Shown: positions 18,198-27,485, numbered from the stretch's first letter. The stretch: DNA of 64,000 bases from Arachnia propionica (GCF_003859805.1 NZ_RQZG01000001.1:475553-539552), one strand, 5' to 3'. Notes: a model not told the origin generated them from the sequence alone. Program-made: numbers and translations.

Positions 18198-19270
18198 CTG
18201 ATGCCCTGAGCCCCTACACCGCGGTCCTCATCGCCTCCTACGGGGGCCCTCGCCAGCCGGAGGACGTGCTGCCGTTCATGCGCAACGCCACCGCTGGTCG
18301 TGGGGTACCCGATGAGCGCCTCGTCGAGGTCTCGCAGCACTACGCCCTGTTCGGAGGACGGTCTCCCATCAACGAACAGAACGAGGCACTTCGCGACGCG
18401 CTGGCCGACGAACTGGAACGACGCGGCTGCCCCCGCGAGGTGGTCATCGGCAACCGCAACTGGACACCGTACTTCGCGGAAACGGTCGGTGCCCTCCGCG
18501 ACGACGGACACCAGCAGGTCGTGGCCCTGGCCACCGCCGCCTACTCCTGCTACTCGGCGTGCCGTCAGTACCGCGAGGACCTGGACCGGGCCATGACCGA
18601 GATCCCCGGGATCCAGCTGGAGAAGGTGGGTTCCTACTGGGCGAGCGAAGGGTTCCTCACCGCCAACACCGACTCCCTCGTGGCGGCCGTGAGAGCGCTG
18701 CGTAGCCGGATCGGTCAGGGTGCCCTGCGGGTGCTCTTCGTCACCCACTCCATCCCCACCGTGATGAACGAGCTGTCCTTCGACGGCTCCCCGGAGAAAC
18801 GCTACGAGGCCCAGCACCTGAGTGTCGCCGCTGACGTGGCGCGCCGTGCAGGTGTGGAGCTCGGCGAGGACCTGGAGTGGGAGTTGACCTTCTGCTCCCG
18901 CTCCGGTTCCCCCCACATCCCCTGGTTGGAGCCGGACATCTCCGATCGTCTGGGGGAGATCTCCGACGTCGACGGTGTGGTGGCCGCCCCGATCGGTTTC
19001 ATCTCGGACCACATGGAGGTGGCCTTCGACCTCGACACCGAGGCCAGGGCTGCCGCCGAGGAGGCCGGGATCGCCTACGAGCGGGCCGCCACCGTCGGCA
19101 CGCACCCGTCATTCGTCACCGCCCTGGCCGATCTCCTGCTGGAACAGGCCGCCGTCGCCCGCGGCGACCTCCCCCGGCCGGCACACCCGTGTCTCGCACC
19201 TGAGACCTCCTGCTGTCAGATCCGAACCCGGAAGGACCCCCATGTCACACCCTCACCACATGCCCGTTGA
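18194..19270 (+). CDS. cpfC: Coproporphyrin III ferrochelatase
   Basis: This 358-residue protein inserts Fe2+ into coproporphyrin III. The active-site His is in THSIPTVMNELSFDG, and the FCSRSGSPHIPWLEPDI region near the C-terminus is characteristic of actinobacterial ferrochelatases. The tail ends with HPCLAPETSCCQ. This cysteine pattern resembles the C-terminal [2Fe-2S] ligands of mycobacterial ferrochelatase, with one spacing changed. It is coupled to hemA by ATGA and overlaps chdC by 29 bases. Confidence 0.93.
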   Translation: MTDALSPYTAVLIASYGGPRQPEDVLPFMRNATAGRGVPDERLVEVSQHYALFGGRSPINEQNEALRDALADELERRGCPREVVIGNRNWTPYFAETVGALRDDGHQQVVALATAAYSCYSACRQYREDLDRAMTEIPGIQLEKVGSYWASEGFLTANTDSLVAAVRALRSRIGQGALRVLFVTHSIPTVMNELSFDGSPEKRYEAQHLSVAADVARRAGVELGEDLEWELTFCSRSGSPHIPWLEPDISDRLGEISDVDGVVAAPIGFISDHMEVAFDLDTEARAAAEEAGIAYERAATVGTHPSFVTALADLLLEQAAVARGDLPRPAHPCLAPETSCCQIRTRKDPHVTPSPHAR

Positions 19271-19955
19271 TCCCCGCGACACCCCCATCCCCGCGGAGGA
19301 GGTCAACGCCTCCACCCACTACGTCATGTACTCGGTGTTCCAGACCATCGCCCCGGTCGACCCCGCCGACGTCGAGGCCGCCGAGCAGGCCTTGGCCGAC
19401 ACCGGGGCGACGGTGCGCGGGTTCTACGACATCGGTGGGTTCCGGGCCGATGCCGACCTGATGGTGTGGACCATCGACGACGACCCGGCGGTCCTCCAGG
19501 CCGCCTACCACGCCCTGCGGAACTCGGCCCTCGGTGGCTGTCTGGAGCCGGTGTGGTCCTGCATCGGGGTGCATCGCCCGGCCGAGTTCAACCGCGGGCA
19601 CACCCCGGCCTGCTTCTCAGGTGTCGCGCCACGCCCGTGGCTGTGCGTGTACCCGTTCGTGCGCAGCTACGACTGGTACTACCTCGATGACGACCACCGC
19701 TCCAAGATGCTCTCGGAGCACGGGAAGATGGGCCGCGAGTACCCCGATGTGCTGGGCTCGACCACCTCGGCCTTCGCCCTGAACGACTACGAGTGGCTGC
19801 TGGCCTTCGAGGCCGACGAGCTGCACCGCCTCACCGATGCGATGCGCTACCAGCGCGGAGCGGAGGCCAGGCTGCACGTCCGCGAGGAGATCCCCTTCTT
19901 CACGGGGCCCAGGGTCAGCCTGGCCGAGTGGGCAGCCCGTCAGCCGGCTGCCTGA
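19242..19955 (+). CDS. chdC: Coproheme decarboxylase (HemQ)
   Basis: This 237-residue protein of the chlorite-dismutase fold converts coproheme III to heme b with peroxide, the last step of the coproporphyrin-dependent pathway. The ATG at 19242 is preceded by GGAAGGA and lies inside the end of cpfC. The N-terminal half has YVMYSVFQTIAPVD, the middle has FVRSYDWYYLDDDHR with the expected catalytic tyrosine, and MGREYPDVLGSTTSAF follows. The 3' end overlaps the convergent pseudo-HemC/HemD gene by 16 bases. Confidence 0.95.
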   Translation: MSHPHHMPVDPRDTPIPAEEVNASTHYVMYSVFQTIAPVDPADVEAAEQALADTGATVRGFYDIGGFRADADLMVWTIDDDPAVLQAAYHALRNSALGGCLEPVWSCIGVHRPAEFNRGHTPACFSGVAPRPWLCVYPFVRSYDWYYLDDDHRSKMLSEHGKMGREYPDVLGSTTSAFALNDYEWLLAFEADELHRLTDAMRYQRGAEARLHVREEIPFFTGPRVSLAEWAARQPAA

Positions 19956-21562
19956 TCCCCCTCGATGACCTGCTTGAGCAGGGTGTGCACCCTCTCGGGC
20001 GAGTAGTCGTCCGAGTATCCGGCGATCGGGACTCCCGCACGCTCCAACACCAGGCGTGCGGAGTCACCGACGGCGAAGACCAGCACGTCCGGGTTCCACC
20101 CGAGCAGGCGTCCCGTCGCGATGGCGTTGGACCCGGAGGTGATGATCACCGCGTCGAATCCACCCTGGTTCCACTGGTCGAGGATGTCCTGGGGTGCCTC
20201 GTCGTTGATCTGCATCGTGTAGATGGGGATCAGCTGGGTGTTCCAGCCCTTGGCCTGCAGCGCTGAGATGAAGCTGGGGGCGAGCAGCGCCGACCCGGGG
20301 ACCAGCACCGTGCCCTCGCCGTCGGGCCAGATCTCGACGAGCGCCCTCACCCCGGAGCTGCCCTCCGGCACCAGGTCCACCTCGTACCCCATGGCACGCA
20401 GCGCATCGGCGGTGCCCCTGCCCACGGCTGCGATCCTGACCCCCTTCGGCAGGGTCCAGCCGAGGTCCCGGATGCTCTCGACGGCGCGCACGGAGGTGAA
20501 GGCCAACCAGTCGGCCCCGTCCAGCGTCGAGGAGACCGCCAGCACCTGGCGGTGTTGCAGCGCGACGGCGGTGACGTGCAGCCCGAACTCCCGAAGCCCC
20601 CGCGCCATGCGGCCCTCCTCACGGGGGACCAGGATCCCGGCCCGCGACAGGTCGGTGAGACGCTGGCCGGGTTGGTCGTCGTTCTCCTCCTGGACGGGGC
20701 GCGGAGGCCGCCCCAACTCCTCCGCACCCTTGAAGCGCAGGTAGGCGGCGGCCTTGCGGGCCGTGCGGATGGCGTGCAGCTCGGAGGTGGGCATGCCCAT
20801 CTGCACGGTGAGTCCCTTCGACCCGTCGCCGGGGATCACCTCCACCAGCAGTGAGAGCACGCCTGCCCGATGGGCACGGGCGGCGACGGAGACCGAGTCA
20901 GCCACATTGAGAGCGGCGACGGCGGCGCGCTCCGCCATGACACACACCCGGGTGTCGGCGTGGTCGAGCACGGACAGGGCCTCCACCAGCTGGTGGTCCT
21001 CGCTGCGGCACTCCAGGCCGATGGCCCCGAGACCGGCCGCGGGCAGGATGGGCAGGTACTCGGTCACCTCGTCGAGACGACCGACGGCCTCGAAGTCGGC
21101 GGCCCCCGCCACGACCGCGTCGATCTCGCCGTCCCTCACCTTGTCGAGGAACTCGAGGAGCTGGCCGGTGGTGCGCTCCACGAAACGCAGCCCCGGGTTG
21201 AGGGCCAGCAGTTGTGTCCGGCGCAGGTTGGAACGAGTCGCCACCACGGCCCCCTCGGGCAGGTTCGCCAGCGTGGTGCCGTCGCGGGTCACCAGGGCAT
21301 CCCGGCGGTCACTGCGCCTGAGGACGGCGGCGAAGGTCAGTCCGGGCATCGGTTGCTGCGGGATGCGGTGCATCCGGTGCACGACCAGATCGAAGTCGCC
21401 ACGCATCAGACCGAGCCGCAGCGCACCGATGGTCTCGGCGTCGCCCGCAGCGGGGATCCGGATGATGTCCACATCGTGTCCGAGTCCCCGCAGCTGTTCG
21501 GCGACGACCTCGCTGCGAGCCACGTCGACAATCGAGTTCTTGGTTCCAAGTCTGATCTTCAC
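19940..21562 (-). CDS. Degenerate HemC domain fused to HemD-like domain
   Basis: This 540-residue paralogue of the HemC-HemD fusion lies next to the heme operons. The fold is recognisable at the start (MKIRLGTKNSIVDVARSEVV) and in the ILPAAGLGAIGLECR segment. The catalytic residues are gone. SLKDLP is replaced by RMHRIP (Lys to His65, Asp to Arg66). RGNIDTRL becomes RTTGQLLE, and the cofactor-cysteine segment EALGGGC becomes AALNVAD with no cysteine. It therefore should not bind the dipyrromethane cofactor or polymerise porphobilinogen. The HemD-like half from about residue 315 looks full length. The frame is intact over 1.6 kb, so it is maintained. Possible roles are a second uroporphyrinogen-III synthase with a scaffold domain, or a regulatory protein. 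Confidence 0.85.
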   Translation of the reverse strand: MKIRLGTKNSIVDVARSEVVAEQLRGLGHDVDIIRIPAAGDAETIGALRLGLMRGDFDLVVHRMHRIPQQPMPGLTFAAVLRRSDRRDALVTRDGTTLANLPEGAVVATRSNLRRTQLLALNPGLRFVERTTGQLLEFLDKVRDGEIDAVVAGAADFEAVGRLDEVTEYLPILPAAGLGAIGLECRSEDHQLVEALSVLDHADTRVCVMAERAAVAALNVADSVSVAARAHRAGVLSLLVEVIPGDGSKGLTVQMGMPTSELHAIRTARKAAAYLRFKGAEELGRPPRPVQEENDDQPGQRLTDLSRAGILVPREEGRMARGLREFGLHVTAVALQHRQVLAVSSTLDGADWLAFTSVRAVESIRDLGWTLPKGVRIAAVGRGTADALRAMGYEVDLVPEGSSGVRALVEIWPDGEGTVLVPGSALLAPSFISALQAKGWNTQLIPIYTMQINDEAPQDILDQWNQGGFDAVIITSGSNAIATGRLLGWNPDVLVFAVGDSARLVLERAGVPIAGYSDDYSPERVHTLLKQVIEGDQAAG

Positions 21563-21623
21563 TCGTCCTCCATGGTCCTGGCCTGATCATCTGGCTACAC
21601 CCTAGCGCCAGGCCCGGGACCGG

Positions 21624-23162
21624 TCAGTCGAGCACCCAGCTCGGCAGGCCGATCATGTAGGAGCTGGCATCACCACCGTCGTGGTTGGCGGCGACCATGA
21701 TGCGACTGAGGTCCTTCGAGGCCGTGGCCTGGGGTTCCAGGAAGTAGTGCTTGTTCTCGCCCGGGGTTGTCGGCCAGGTGCTGTGGATGTGGGCCACGTT
21801 GAGGGCGCGTCCCCCCGGCTTCAGCTCCAGCAGCCACACCTTGCGGTACTCGGGTTGCACGGTCGTGGCACGCACCAGTGTGCCGTTCTCCACACGGTGC
21901 TCACCGTAGGTGGAGACCACGGCCCATCCAGGGCGATCGAAGCACTGGGCGCTGATGTGGCAGGCGTACGACTCACTGTCGGGGAGGTACAGCCTGTGCA
22001 GCTCGCTGCGTTCTCCCGTCTCGAGATCGACGGCGATGATGGCAGCGCCGTCGTCGTTGCGGTAGGCGGCAGCGACGTAGAGGTCGTGCCCGTTGGCCCC
22101 GATGGCCAGGTCCGAGTGCTCCGAGGTGCCGATCAGTTTCCGGGAGGAGGAGAAGTCAACCGGATAGGCGAAGGTCCCGCCGTCCTCGATCTGTTCCATC
22201 CACACCCAGGACACGACGGCGAAGCGTCCGCTGGGGCTCGTGCTGACATGGTCGGGAACCGCTCCGGGGAAGGGGAACCTCGAGGCGTCGAGGGTACCGA
22301 GGATGGTTCCTGTGCTGAGGTCCACGGTGACGATGCCGTGGCACACCTTCTGCTTGGTGGTCTCGTCGTAGGCGTTGGCCATGAGGGTCAGGATGCGGCC
22401 GTCAGCGCTGCGGGTGCCCTCCCCTCCTGTCCAGAAGGAAGTGGCCTGGGGCCAGGGGGTCCTGCCCGTGAAGTCGAAGACCACCTTGCCGTCCTGGTCC
22501 CACCACTGCATGCCGCCGTCACGACCGGTGTGGATGTAGCGCGTGGGGTCCTTCGGGTCCCACAGTGGCTCGCAGTTCCCGGCCAACCGGGGCAGCACCT
22601 CGAGCTTCTCGAAGGTGTTGGCGTCGTGCAGGCTCCAGTGGCCGTTCTCCGCCTCCGCCATGAATCGACTGTTGTCGGCGTTGAAGGCCTGCGAGCGTGA
22701 GTAGTGGTGCCGCAGACGAGCCCCGGTGCTGGAGTCGGGCACGGTGGCACGGTAGATCCGGGTGCCGTACGCGGAGTCGATCCGGGCGTCCTCCAGACTC
22801 GTCGCCAGTCTCGGCGTCGGCGTCTGCTGAACGGGATCCGCCGACAGGGAGGTCAGCTTGAAGGAACGGTCGTAGTGGGCGTCGAAGGGATTACCGGTCG
22901 CCGTGACACCGGGTGAAGGGGTGGGCTCAGGGGCGACGGTCTCGGTGGGGCTCGGTGCCGTGGTGGAACCGGGCGCAGCCTGGGGTGACGGGGTCGGTGT
23001 GGGTGTCGGTGACGCCACGGCACTGGGGGCGGCTGCGGTCGCCGAAGGGCTTGCGCTGGGCGTCGGGCTCTGCGGTGGGATCGGGGTGGGGGGAACGGGG
23101 CGGCATGCCGCCAGCCCGGAAAGCGCTCCCACCACGACGAACCTACGACGGGGCAATTGCAT
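21624..23162 (-). CDS. Predicted lipoprotein with beta-propeller-like domain
   Basis: This 512-residue protein starts at the ATG at 23162 behind AGGAGG. The signal peptide MQLPRRRFVVVGALSGLAAC ends in an LAAC lipobox, so Cys20 is probably lipidated. Residues 21-110 form a Pro/Ser/Thr-rich linker. The rest has repeated blade-like units with WD/GH-type turns (LWDPKDPTRYIHTG, WWDQDGKVVFDF, STGTILGTLD, DLETGERSELHRL), which suggests a propeller. I do not recognise a named family. An upstream array of 11-base-phased repeats (23273-23336) suggests control by an OmpR/PhoB-type response regulator. Confidence 0.78.
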   Translation of the reverse strand: MQLPRRRFVVVGALSGLAACRPVPPTPIPPQSPTPSASPSATAAAPSAVASPTPTPTPSPQAAPGSTTAPSPTETVAPEPTPSPGVTATGNPFDAHYDRSFKLTSLSADPVQQTPTPRLATSLEDARIDSAYGTRIYRATVPDSSTGARLRHHYSRSQAFNADNSRFMAEAENGHWSLHDANTFEKLEVLPRLAGNCEPLWDPKDPTRYIHTGRDGGMQWWDQDGKVVFDFTGRTPWPQATSFWTGGEGTRSADGRILTLMANAYDETTKQKVCHGIVTVDLSTGTILGTLDASRFPFPGAVPDHVSTSPSGRFAVVSWVWMEQIEDGGTFAYPVDFSSSRKLIGTSEHSDLAIGANGHDLYVAAAYRNDDGAAIIAVDLETGERSELHRLYLPDSESYACHISAQCFDRPGWAVVSTYGEHRVENGTLVRATTVQPEYRKVWLLELKPGGRALNVAHIHSTWPTTPGENKHYFLEPQATASKDLSRIMVAANHDGGDASSYMIGLPSWVLD

Positions 23163-23272
23163 GATGATGATCCTCCTTCGAAAAGGAATCCAATCACAGA
23201 TCCACTCTCCGAGAAAGACATTCTCCAGCCTCTTTCCGTCCGATTTTCGGCTCATCCTTTCCTGCAAGCTCC

Positions 23273-23336
23273 GGCATTGACAAGGAATTGACTCAAGGAC
23301 AACATGGAATTGACGCAGCATTGACACGGAATTGAT
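23273..23336 (-). promoter_or_regulatory. 11-base-phased direct repeat array (response-regulator-like box)
   Basis: On the plus strand GGCATTGAC (23273), GGAATTGAC (23284), GGAATTGAC (23306), AGCATTGAC (23317) and GGAATTGAT (23328) lie exactly 11, 22, 11 and 11 bases apart. The 23295 position is degenerate. Read on the gene's strand this is TCAATTC/TCAATGC with 4-base spacers. The array is 110-175 bases upstream of the lipoprotein start. Confidence 0.6.
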
Positions 23337-23343
23337 GAATGCG

Positions 23344-23395
23344 TGGTTCGCGGGTGTCCGTCAGCCACTTGACGATGACGAACACCCGCGAACCA
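23344..23395 (-). terminator. Inverted repeat, possible terminator of the upstream minus-strand operon
   Basis: TGGTTCGCGGGTGT (23344-23357) and its exact complement at 23382-23395 form a 14-base-pair stem with a 24-base loop. It lies 28 bases beyond the SRPBCC gene stop. No U tract follows, so the termination role is uncertain. Confidence 0.45.
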
Positions 23396-23422
23396 TGTCT
23401 GGCCCGGGCCCGGCGGAGGACC

Positions 23423-23863
23423 TCAGGCGGCCAGATGGCACCTCAGCCCCTCGAGGGCCGGGGCGAACACCTCAGCGGCGAAGAATGCCCTCCAGTGCTC
23501 CTGCTCCGAGGTCTCGCAGTCGAAGTCGACCCACCACTCGACGAGCGCGGCATCGCCGTCGGTGACGGGGGTGACCCGAAGCCTGGCCACATAGCCTGTC
23601 ACCGGGAAGGGTGCCGGGTCACAGAACTCGTAGGCGTAGGAACGCTCCAGGTCGTCCAGCGCGAGCAGGTGCTCCCGGATGCGGGAATCCCCGAACCGGA
23701 AGCTGCGCACCGCGCCGACGGTGGTACCGGTGAGACCGTCCTCGATGTGGCTCTCCGCGACCTGCTCGGAGAACCAGGTGGCCAGACCGTTGAAATCCCT
23801 GAGCACCGCCCACACCTGCTCCGCGGGATGGGGCAGGATCGTGCTGTGGTAGGAGGTGGTCAT
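23423..23863 (-). CDS. SRPBCC family protein
   Basis: This 146-residue protein starts at the ATG at 23863, which overlaps the PEP-hydrolase-like stop (ATGA). It has the helix-grip START/Bet v1-like pattern of polyketide-cyclase/dehydrase-like proteins: [20 protein letters not shown] at the N-terminus, and WWVDFDCE and [17 protein letters not shown] at the C-terminus. The family binds hydrophobic ligands, and no catalytic residues are defined. Coupling to the Tm-1-like and PEP-hydrolase-like genes suggests a shared pathway of unknown substrate. Confidence 0.82.
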   Translation of the reverse strand: MTTSYHSTILPHPAEQVWAVLRDFNGLATWFSEQVAESHIEDGLTGTTVGAVRSFRFGDSRIREHLLALDDLERSYAYEFCDPAPFPVTGYVARLRVTPVTDGDAALVEWWVDFDCETSEQEHWRAFFAAEVFAPALEGLRCHLAA

Positions 23864-24696
23864 GCATGGTCCTTGCTGAAGCTGACGGCCTTGAACTCCT
23901 CGGTCTGCCGACGGATCCCGACCTCCGTCGGGAAACGTTCGATGGAGCTGGCGCCGTAGAAGCCGACGATCCCCTCGGTGTGGTCCAGGATGTACTGCGC
24001 GTCCTTTGGATGAGCGATGGGACCACCGTGGCACAGGCAGAGGATCTCGGGGTTGACGCTCTTGGCGGCATCGGCGAGGGTCTGCACCTTCACCGCCGCC
24101 TCCTCCAGGCTGAGCGCGGTCCGTGCACCGATGGTGCCGGAGGTCGTGAGTCCCATGTGGGGCACGAGGATGTCGGCCCCGGCCCTCGCCATCTCCTTGG
24201 CCTGTTCCTCGTCGAAGACGTACGGCGAGGTGAGCAGGTCCAGTTCACGTGCCATCCGGATCATGTCGACCTCGGGCCCGAACCCCATCCCGGTCTCCTC
24301 CAGGTTGGCGCGGAACACGCCGTCGATCAGCCCGACGGTCGGGAAGTTCTGCACCCCGGCGAAGCCGATCTCCTTGACCTGGCGCAGGAAATGCGGCATC
24401 ACGCGGAACGGATCGGTGCCGTTGACACCTGCCAGGACCGGGGTGTGCCTGACCACCGGCAGCACCTCGTTCGCCATCTCCATCACGATGGCGTTCGCAT
24501 CACCGTAGGCCAGCAGGCCGGACAGCGACCCGCGGCCTGCCATGCGGAACCGGCCCGAGTTGTAGATCACCAGCAGGTCGATGCCGCCGGCCTCGGCGGA
24601 TTTCGCCGTGATGCCGGTCCCGGCCCCACCGCCGATGATGGGGATTCCTTTCGCGACCTGGGCACGGAACCGGTCGAGGATCTCCTGACGTGACAT
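23860..24696 (-). CDS. Phosphoenolpyruvate hydrolase-like TIM-barrel protein (PF09370)
   Basis: This 278-residue protein starts [32 protein letters not shown]. It shows the conserved barrel strands [19 protein letters not shown] and [13 protein letters not shown] of the family fused to the C-terminus of plant Tm-1. The biochemical role of bacterial members is not established. The gene follows the Tm-1-like ATP-binding gene by 28 bases, so the pair corresponds to the two halves of Tm-1. It is coupled to the SRPBCC gene. Confidence 0.85.
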   Translation of the reverse strand: MSRQEILDRFRAQVAKGIPIIGGGAGTGITAKSAEAGGIDLLVIYNSGRFRMAGRGSLSGLLAYGDANAIVMEMANEVLPVVRHTPVLAGVNGTDPFRVMPHFLRQVKEIGFAGVQNFPTVGLIDGVFRANLEETGMGFGPEVDMIRMARELDLLTSPYVFDEEQAKEMARAGADILVPHMGLTTSGTIGARTALSLEEAAVKVQTLADAAKSVNPEILCLCHGGPIAHPKDAQYILDHTEGIVGFYGASSIERFPTEVGIRRQTEEFKAVSFSKDHA

Positions 24697-24724
24697 CTCT
24701 TCTCTTCTCCTTCGTGGTTGTGGT

Positions 24725-25939
24725 TCACCGGATGATGGCTGCGTGGAGGGCATCGGCCATGGCGGTCCCGAAACCCGGGGCATTGATGTCCTCATCCCTC
24801 TCGTGGACGACGACGCCGGAGGCGGCGAGTCCGGAACGCAGTTCCTCGAACAACGCGGCATCGGCCTGCGCGTCGTGGAAGGGGGCACCCTCGACGTCGA
24901 TGGCGCTGACCCCTCGAAGCGGGATGAACAGCTCGGTCGCTCCGGTCGCCGCCGCGAGCTTGCGGGCGATGCGTCGTCCCAGTTCGGCCATCTCCTCAGG
25001 TGTGGTCCGCATCAGGGTGACCGTGGGGTTGTGGACGAAGAGCGTGCGCTGCCTGAACTGTTCGGGAACGGTGTCCATGGGGCCGAAGTTCACCATGTCG
25101 AGGGCCCCCAGGCTCACCACCTGCGGGGTCCCGGACCTCCCGGCCTGTTCCAGGCGTTGCGGCCCGGCACTCAACACCCCGCCGACGAGATCGTCGGCCA
25201 GTTCCGTGGTGGTCAGGTCACAGACCCCTGCGAGCAGCCCCGATTCGACGAGTTTCTCCATGGCACGACCACCGGCACCGGTGGCATGGAAGACCAGGAC
25301 CTCGTAGCCGAGTTCCACCAGCCTGGCGCGGGCCTCGTCGGCGGCTGGGGTGGTGACCCCGAACATCGTCACGGCCACCATCGGTGTGTGCCCGGCGCTG
25401 ACAACACGTCCCTGGTGGGCGATGGCCATCCCGGCGATGGCTGCCACCGCATTGCCGAAAACCTTCTCCGAGACGGAGTTGATGCCGGCCACGTCGACGA
25501 CCGAGTACATCAGCGTGGCGTCGACATCCCCCACGTAGGGGCGCACATCGGCGGAGGCCATGGTGGAGACCAGCAGTTTCGGGAAACCGACGGGGAGGGC
25601 CTGCATCGCCGCTGCGGCCACGGAGGAACCACCTGAGCCCCCGATGGCGAGCAGCCCGTGGATCTCGTCCTCGGCGGCGAGGTCGACGACCAGTGCAGCG
25701 ACCCCTCTGCCCATCACCCCCATCATCTCTCCCCGGTCCCGCCGCTCCCGCAGCACCTCCGGGTCCTCTCCTGCGGCTCGGATCACCTCGTCGGAACCGA
25801 TGTCGGCCAGCTCACTGCGGGAGAACGAGCCGACGTCGATGAGCAGCGGCGTCACCCCCTCCGCCCGCAGCTGCTCGGCCAACCAGCGGTACTCCTCGCC
25901 CTTGGTGTCCAGGGTCCCGATCAGTGCGACGACAGCCAT
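24725..25939 (-). CDS. Tm-1-like ATP-binding domain protein (UPF0261)
   Basis: This 404-residue protein begins [20 protein letters not shown], a start seen throughout UPF0261. [27 protein letters not shown] is the nucleotide-binding-like region, and [18 protein letters not shown] is also conserved. It is the N-terminal counterpart of the tomato mosaic virus resistance protein Tm-1. Bacterial function is unknown. It is the first gene of a three-gene minus-strand operon and is divergent from a MocR regulator, with a perfect palindrome in the shared promoter region. Confidence 0.86.
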   Translation of the reverse strand: MAVVALIGTLDTKGEEYRWLAEQLRAEGVTPLLIDVGSFSRSELADIGSDEVIRAAGEDPEVLRERRDRGEMMGVMGRGVAALVVDLAAEDEIHGLLAIGGSGGSSVAAAAMQALPVGFPKLLVSTMASADVRPYVGDVDATLMYSVVDVAGINSVSEKVFGNAVAAIAGMAIAHQGRVVSAGHTPMVAVTMFGVTTPAADEARARLVELGYEVLVFHATGAGGRAMEKLVESGLLAGVCDLTTTELADDLVGGVLSAGPQRLEQAGRSGTPQVVSLGALDMVNFGPMDTVPEQFRQRTLFVHNPTVTLMRTTPEEMAELGRRIARKLAAATGATELFIPLRGVSAIDVEGAPFHDAQADAALFEELRSGLAASGVVVHERDEDINAPGFGTAMADALHAAIIR

Positions 25940-25997
25940 GTGTCCACTCCTTCGTGTCCAGTGGTCACGAGGGTAGCCGCCTCGTCCGGCGGTTCAC

Positions 25998-26023
25998 TGG
26001 GCCAATTCGTGACAATTGGCCCA
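25998..26023. promoter_or_regulatory. Palindromic operator between Tm-1-like operon and MocR
   Basis: TGGGCCAATT and AATTGGCCCA flank CGTGAC, giving 10-base perfect arms and a 6-base spacer. It lies 30 bases before the MocR ATG and 59 bases before the Tm-1-like start, a typical place for a MocR/GntR site. Confidence 0.6.
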
Positions 26024-26053
26024 TTCTCGGCGCGGACCCGGGAGACTGCTGCC

Positions 26054-27439
26054 ATGGGTTCCCACCACCTGTCCACATCCCAGCTGGTCCGCATGCTCGG
26101 CCCCTGGACCGACGCCGCACCGACTCTCCCGGCGGCTCTCGCCGCCACGATCGATGACCTGGTGATCCGAGGCTTCGTCCCGGCGGGTGCGATGCTGCCC
26201 CCGCAGCGGGAGCTGGCGGCCGCGCTCGGCGTCTCGCGGGGCACGGTCGCCGCGGCGCTGGATCTGCTGACCGCGCGGGGCCACGCCTCCTCCCGCCAGG
26301 GCTCCGGCACCCGTGTACGATCCACCGGGGCGGACGGGGACCGTCACGACTCCGGACGGCTGTTCTCCTTCACCGATGCCTCCGGGGACGTGATCGACCT
26401 GTCCACCGGAGCACTTCCCGCCTCACGGGTGGCCCGCCGGGTGCTTGCCGACGGCTGGGGTGATCTCGACCCGTACCTGGACACCGACGGCTACTTCCCG
26501 GCCGGCATCCCCATGCTCAGGCAGGCCATCGCTCACCACCTGAGCTCATCGGGCATCGCGACGGCCCCGGATGAGATCCTGGTCACCAACGGTGCCCAGC
26601 ACGCCACGCACCTGGCGATCCGGGGGCTGCTCAGCCCGGGTGATCTCGTGCTCTGCGAGGACCCGACGTACCGTGGTGCGCTCGAGGCCATGTCCACCCA
26701 CCAGGTCCGGGTCGAGGGCATTCCCGTCGACGACTGTGGGATCGAGGTCGAGATGGTGACCCGGGCCCTGCGTCGTCGTCCCCACGCCCTGCACTGCCAG
26801 ACCAGCATCCACAACCCGACCGGGGTCACGTTGAGCAGGAGCCGACGGCGCGAACTGGCCGAGGCAGTGACCACCGCCTCGCTGCCGGTCATCGAGGACT
26901 GCTGCTCCTGGGACCTGACACTCGCCCCCACCCCCGCCCGCACGTTGGCCGGGCTCGTGGATCCTCGGCTGCACGTGAGCTGCTGGACCCTGTCGAAACT
27001 GTTCTGGGGTGGTCTTCGGATCGGCTGGATCAGGGCCACGCCCGAGCACATCCGCACCTTCACCGAGCTGAGGAAGTCCGGGGACCTGGCCACCTCGGTG
27101 ACCGACCAACTGCTCGCGGTACGGATGCTGGAACATGCCGAGGCGGCCCGCGAGGAACGCCGCGGCCTGCTCAACGAACAGCTGAGACTCACGGGACAGA
27201 TCCTGCACTCGCACGTGCCGCAGTGGAACTGGACCACGATCGCCGGTGGTTCCGGGTTGTGGGTGGACACCGGGAGTGACGCACTGGCCTTGACCGAGCG
27301 GGCCGGGCGGGCTGGTGTCAAACTGGCCCCGGGGCCTGCCTTCTCACCCCACGAGGGACATCGGCAGAGGCTGCGGCTGCCGATCGGACTGGACCCGGAC
27401 CGACTGGAGTTGGCCGTGGCCTCTCTGCTGACCCCTTGA
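26054..27439 (+). CDS. MocR-type regulator (GntR HTH plus aminotransferase domain)
   Basis: This is a 461-residue fusion. Residues 20-85 form a GntR winged helix (VPAGAMLPPQRELAAALGVS, then TVAAALDLLTARGHASS). Residues 110-461 form a class I aminotransferase fold with the PLP lysine in WTLSKLFWGGLRIGW. The start at 26054 is chosen because the upstream in-frame extension would run through the divergent promoter and into the neighbouring gene. MocR proteins sense PLP-bound amino compounds and usually control adjacent divergent genes, here the Tm-1-like operon. Confidence 0.9.
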   Translation: MGSHHLSTSQLVRMLGPWTDAAPTLPAALAATIDDLVIRGFVPAGAMLPPQRELAAALGVSRGTVAAALDLLTARGHASSRQGSGTRVRSTGADGDRHDSGRLFSFTDASGDVIDLSTGALPASRVARRVLADGWGDLDPYLDTDGYFPAGIPMLRQAIAHHLSSSGIATAPDEILVTNGAQHATHLAIRGLLSPGDLVLCEDPTYRGALEAMSTHQVRVEGIPVDDCGIEVEMVTRALRRRPHALHCQTSIHNPTGVTLSRSRRRELAEAVTTASLPVIEDCCSWDLTLAPTPARTLAGLVDPRLHVSCWTLSKLFWGGLRIGWIRATPEHIRTFTELRKSGDLATSVTDQLLAVRMLEHAEAAREERRGLLNEQLRLTGQILHSHVPQWNWTTIAGGSGLWVDTGSDALALTERAGRAGVKLAPGPAFSPHEGHRQRLRLPIGLDPDRLELAVASLLTP

Positions 27440-27485
27440 TTTCGCTTGTCACACCGCACTCACTGTCAGGCTGAATCGACTCCTG

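Noticed and set aside
25658..26053. Extended start for the MocR gene
   Set aside because: It would overlap the Tm-1-like gene and swallow the divergent promoter and its palindrome.
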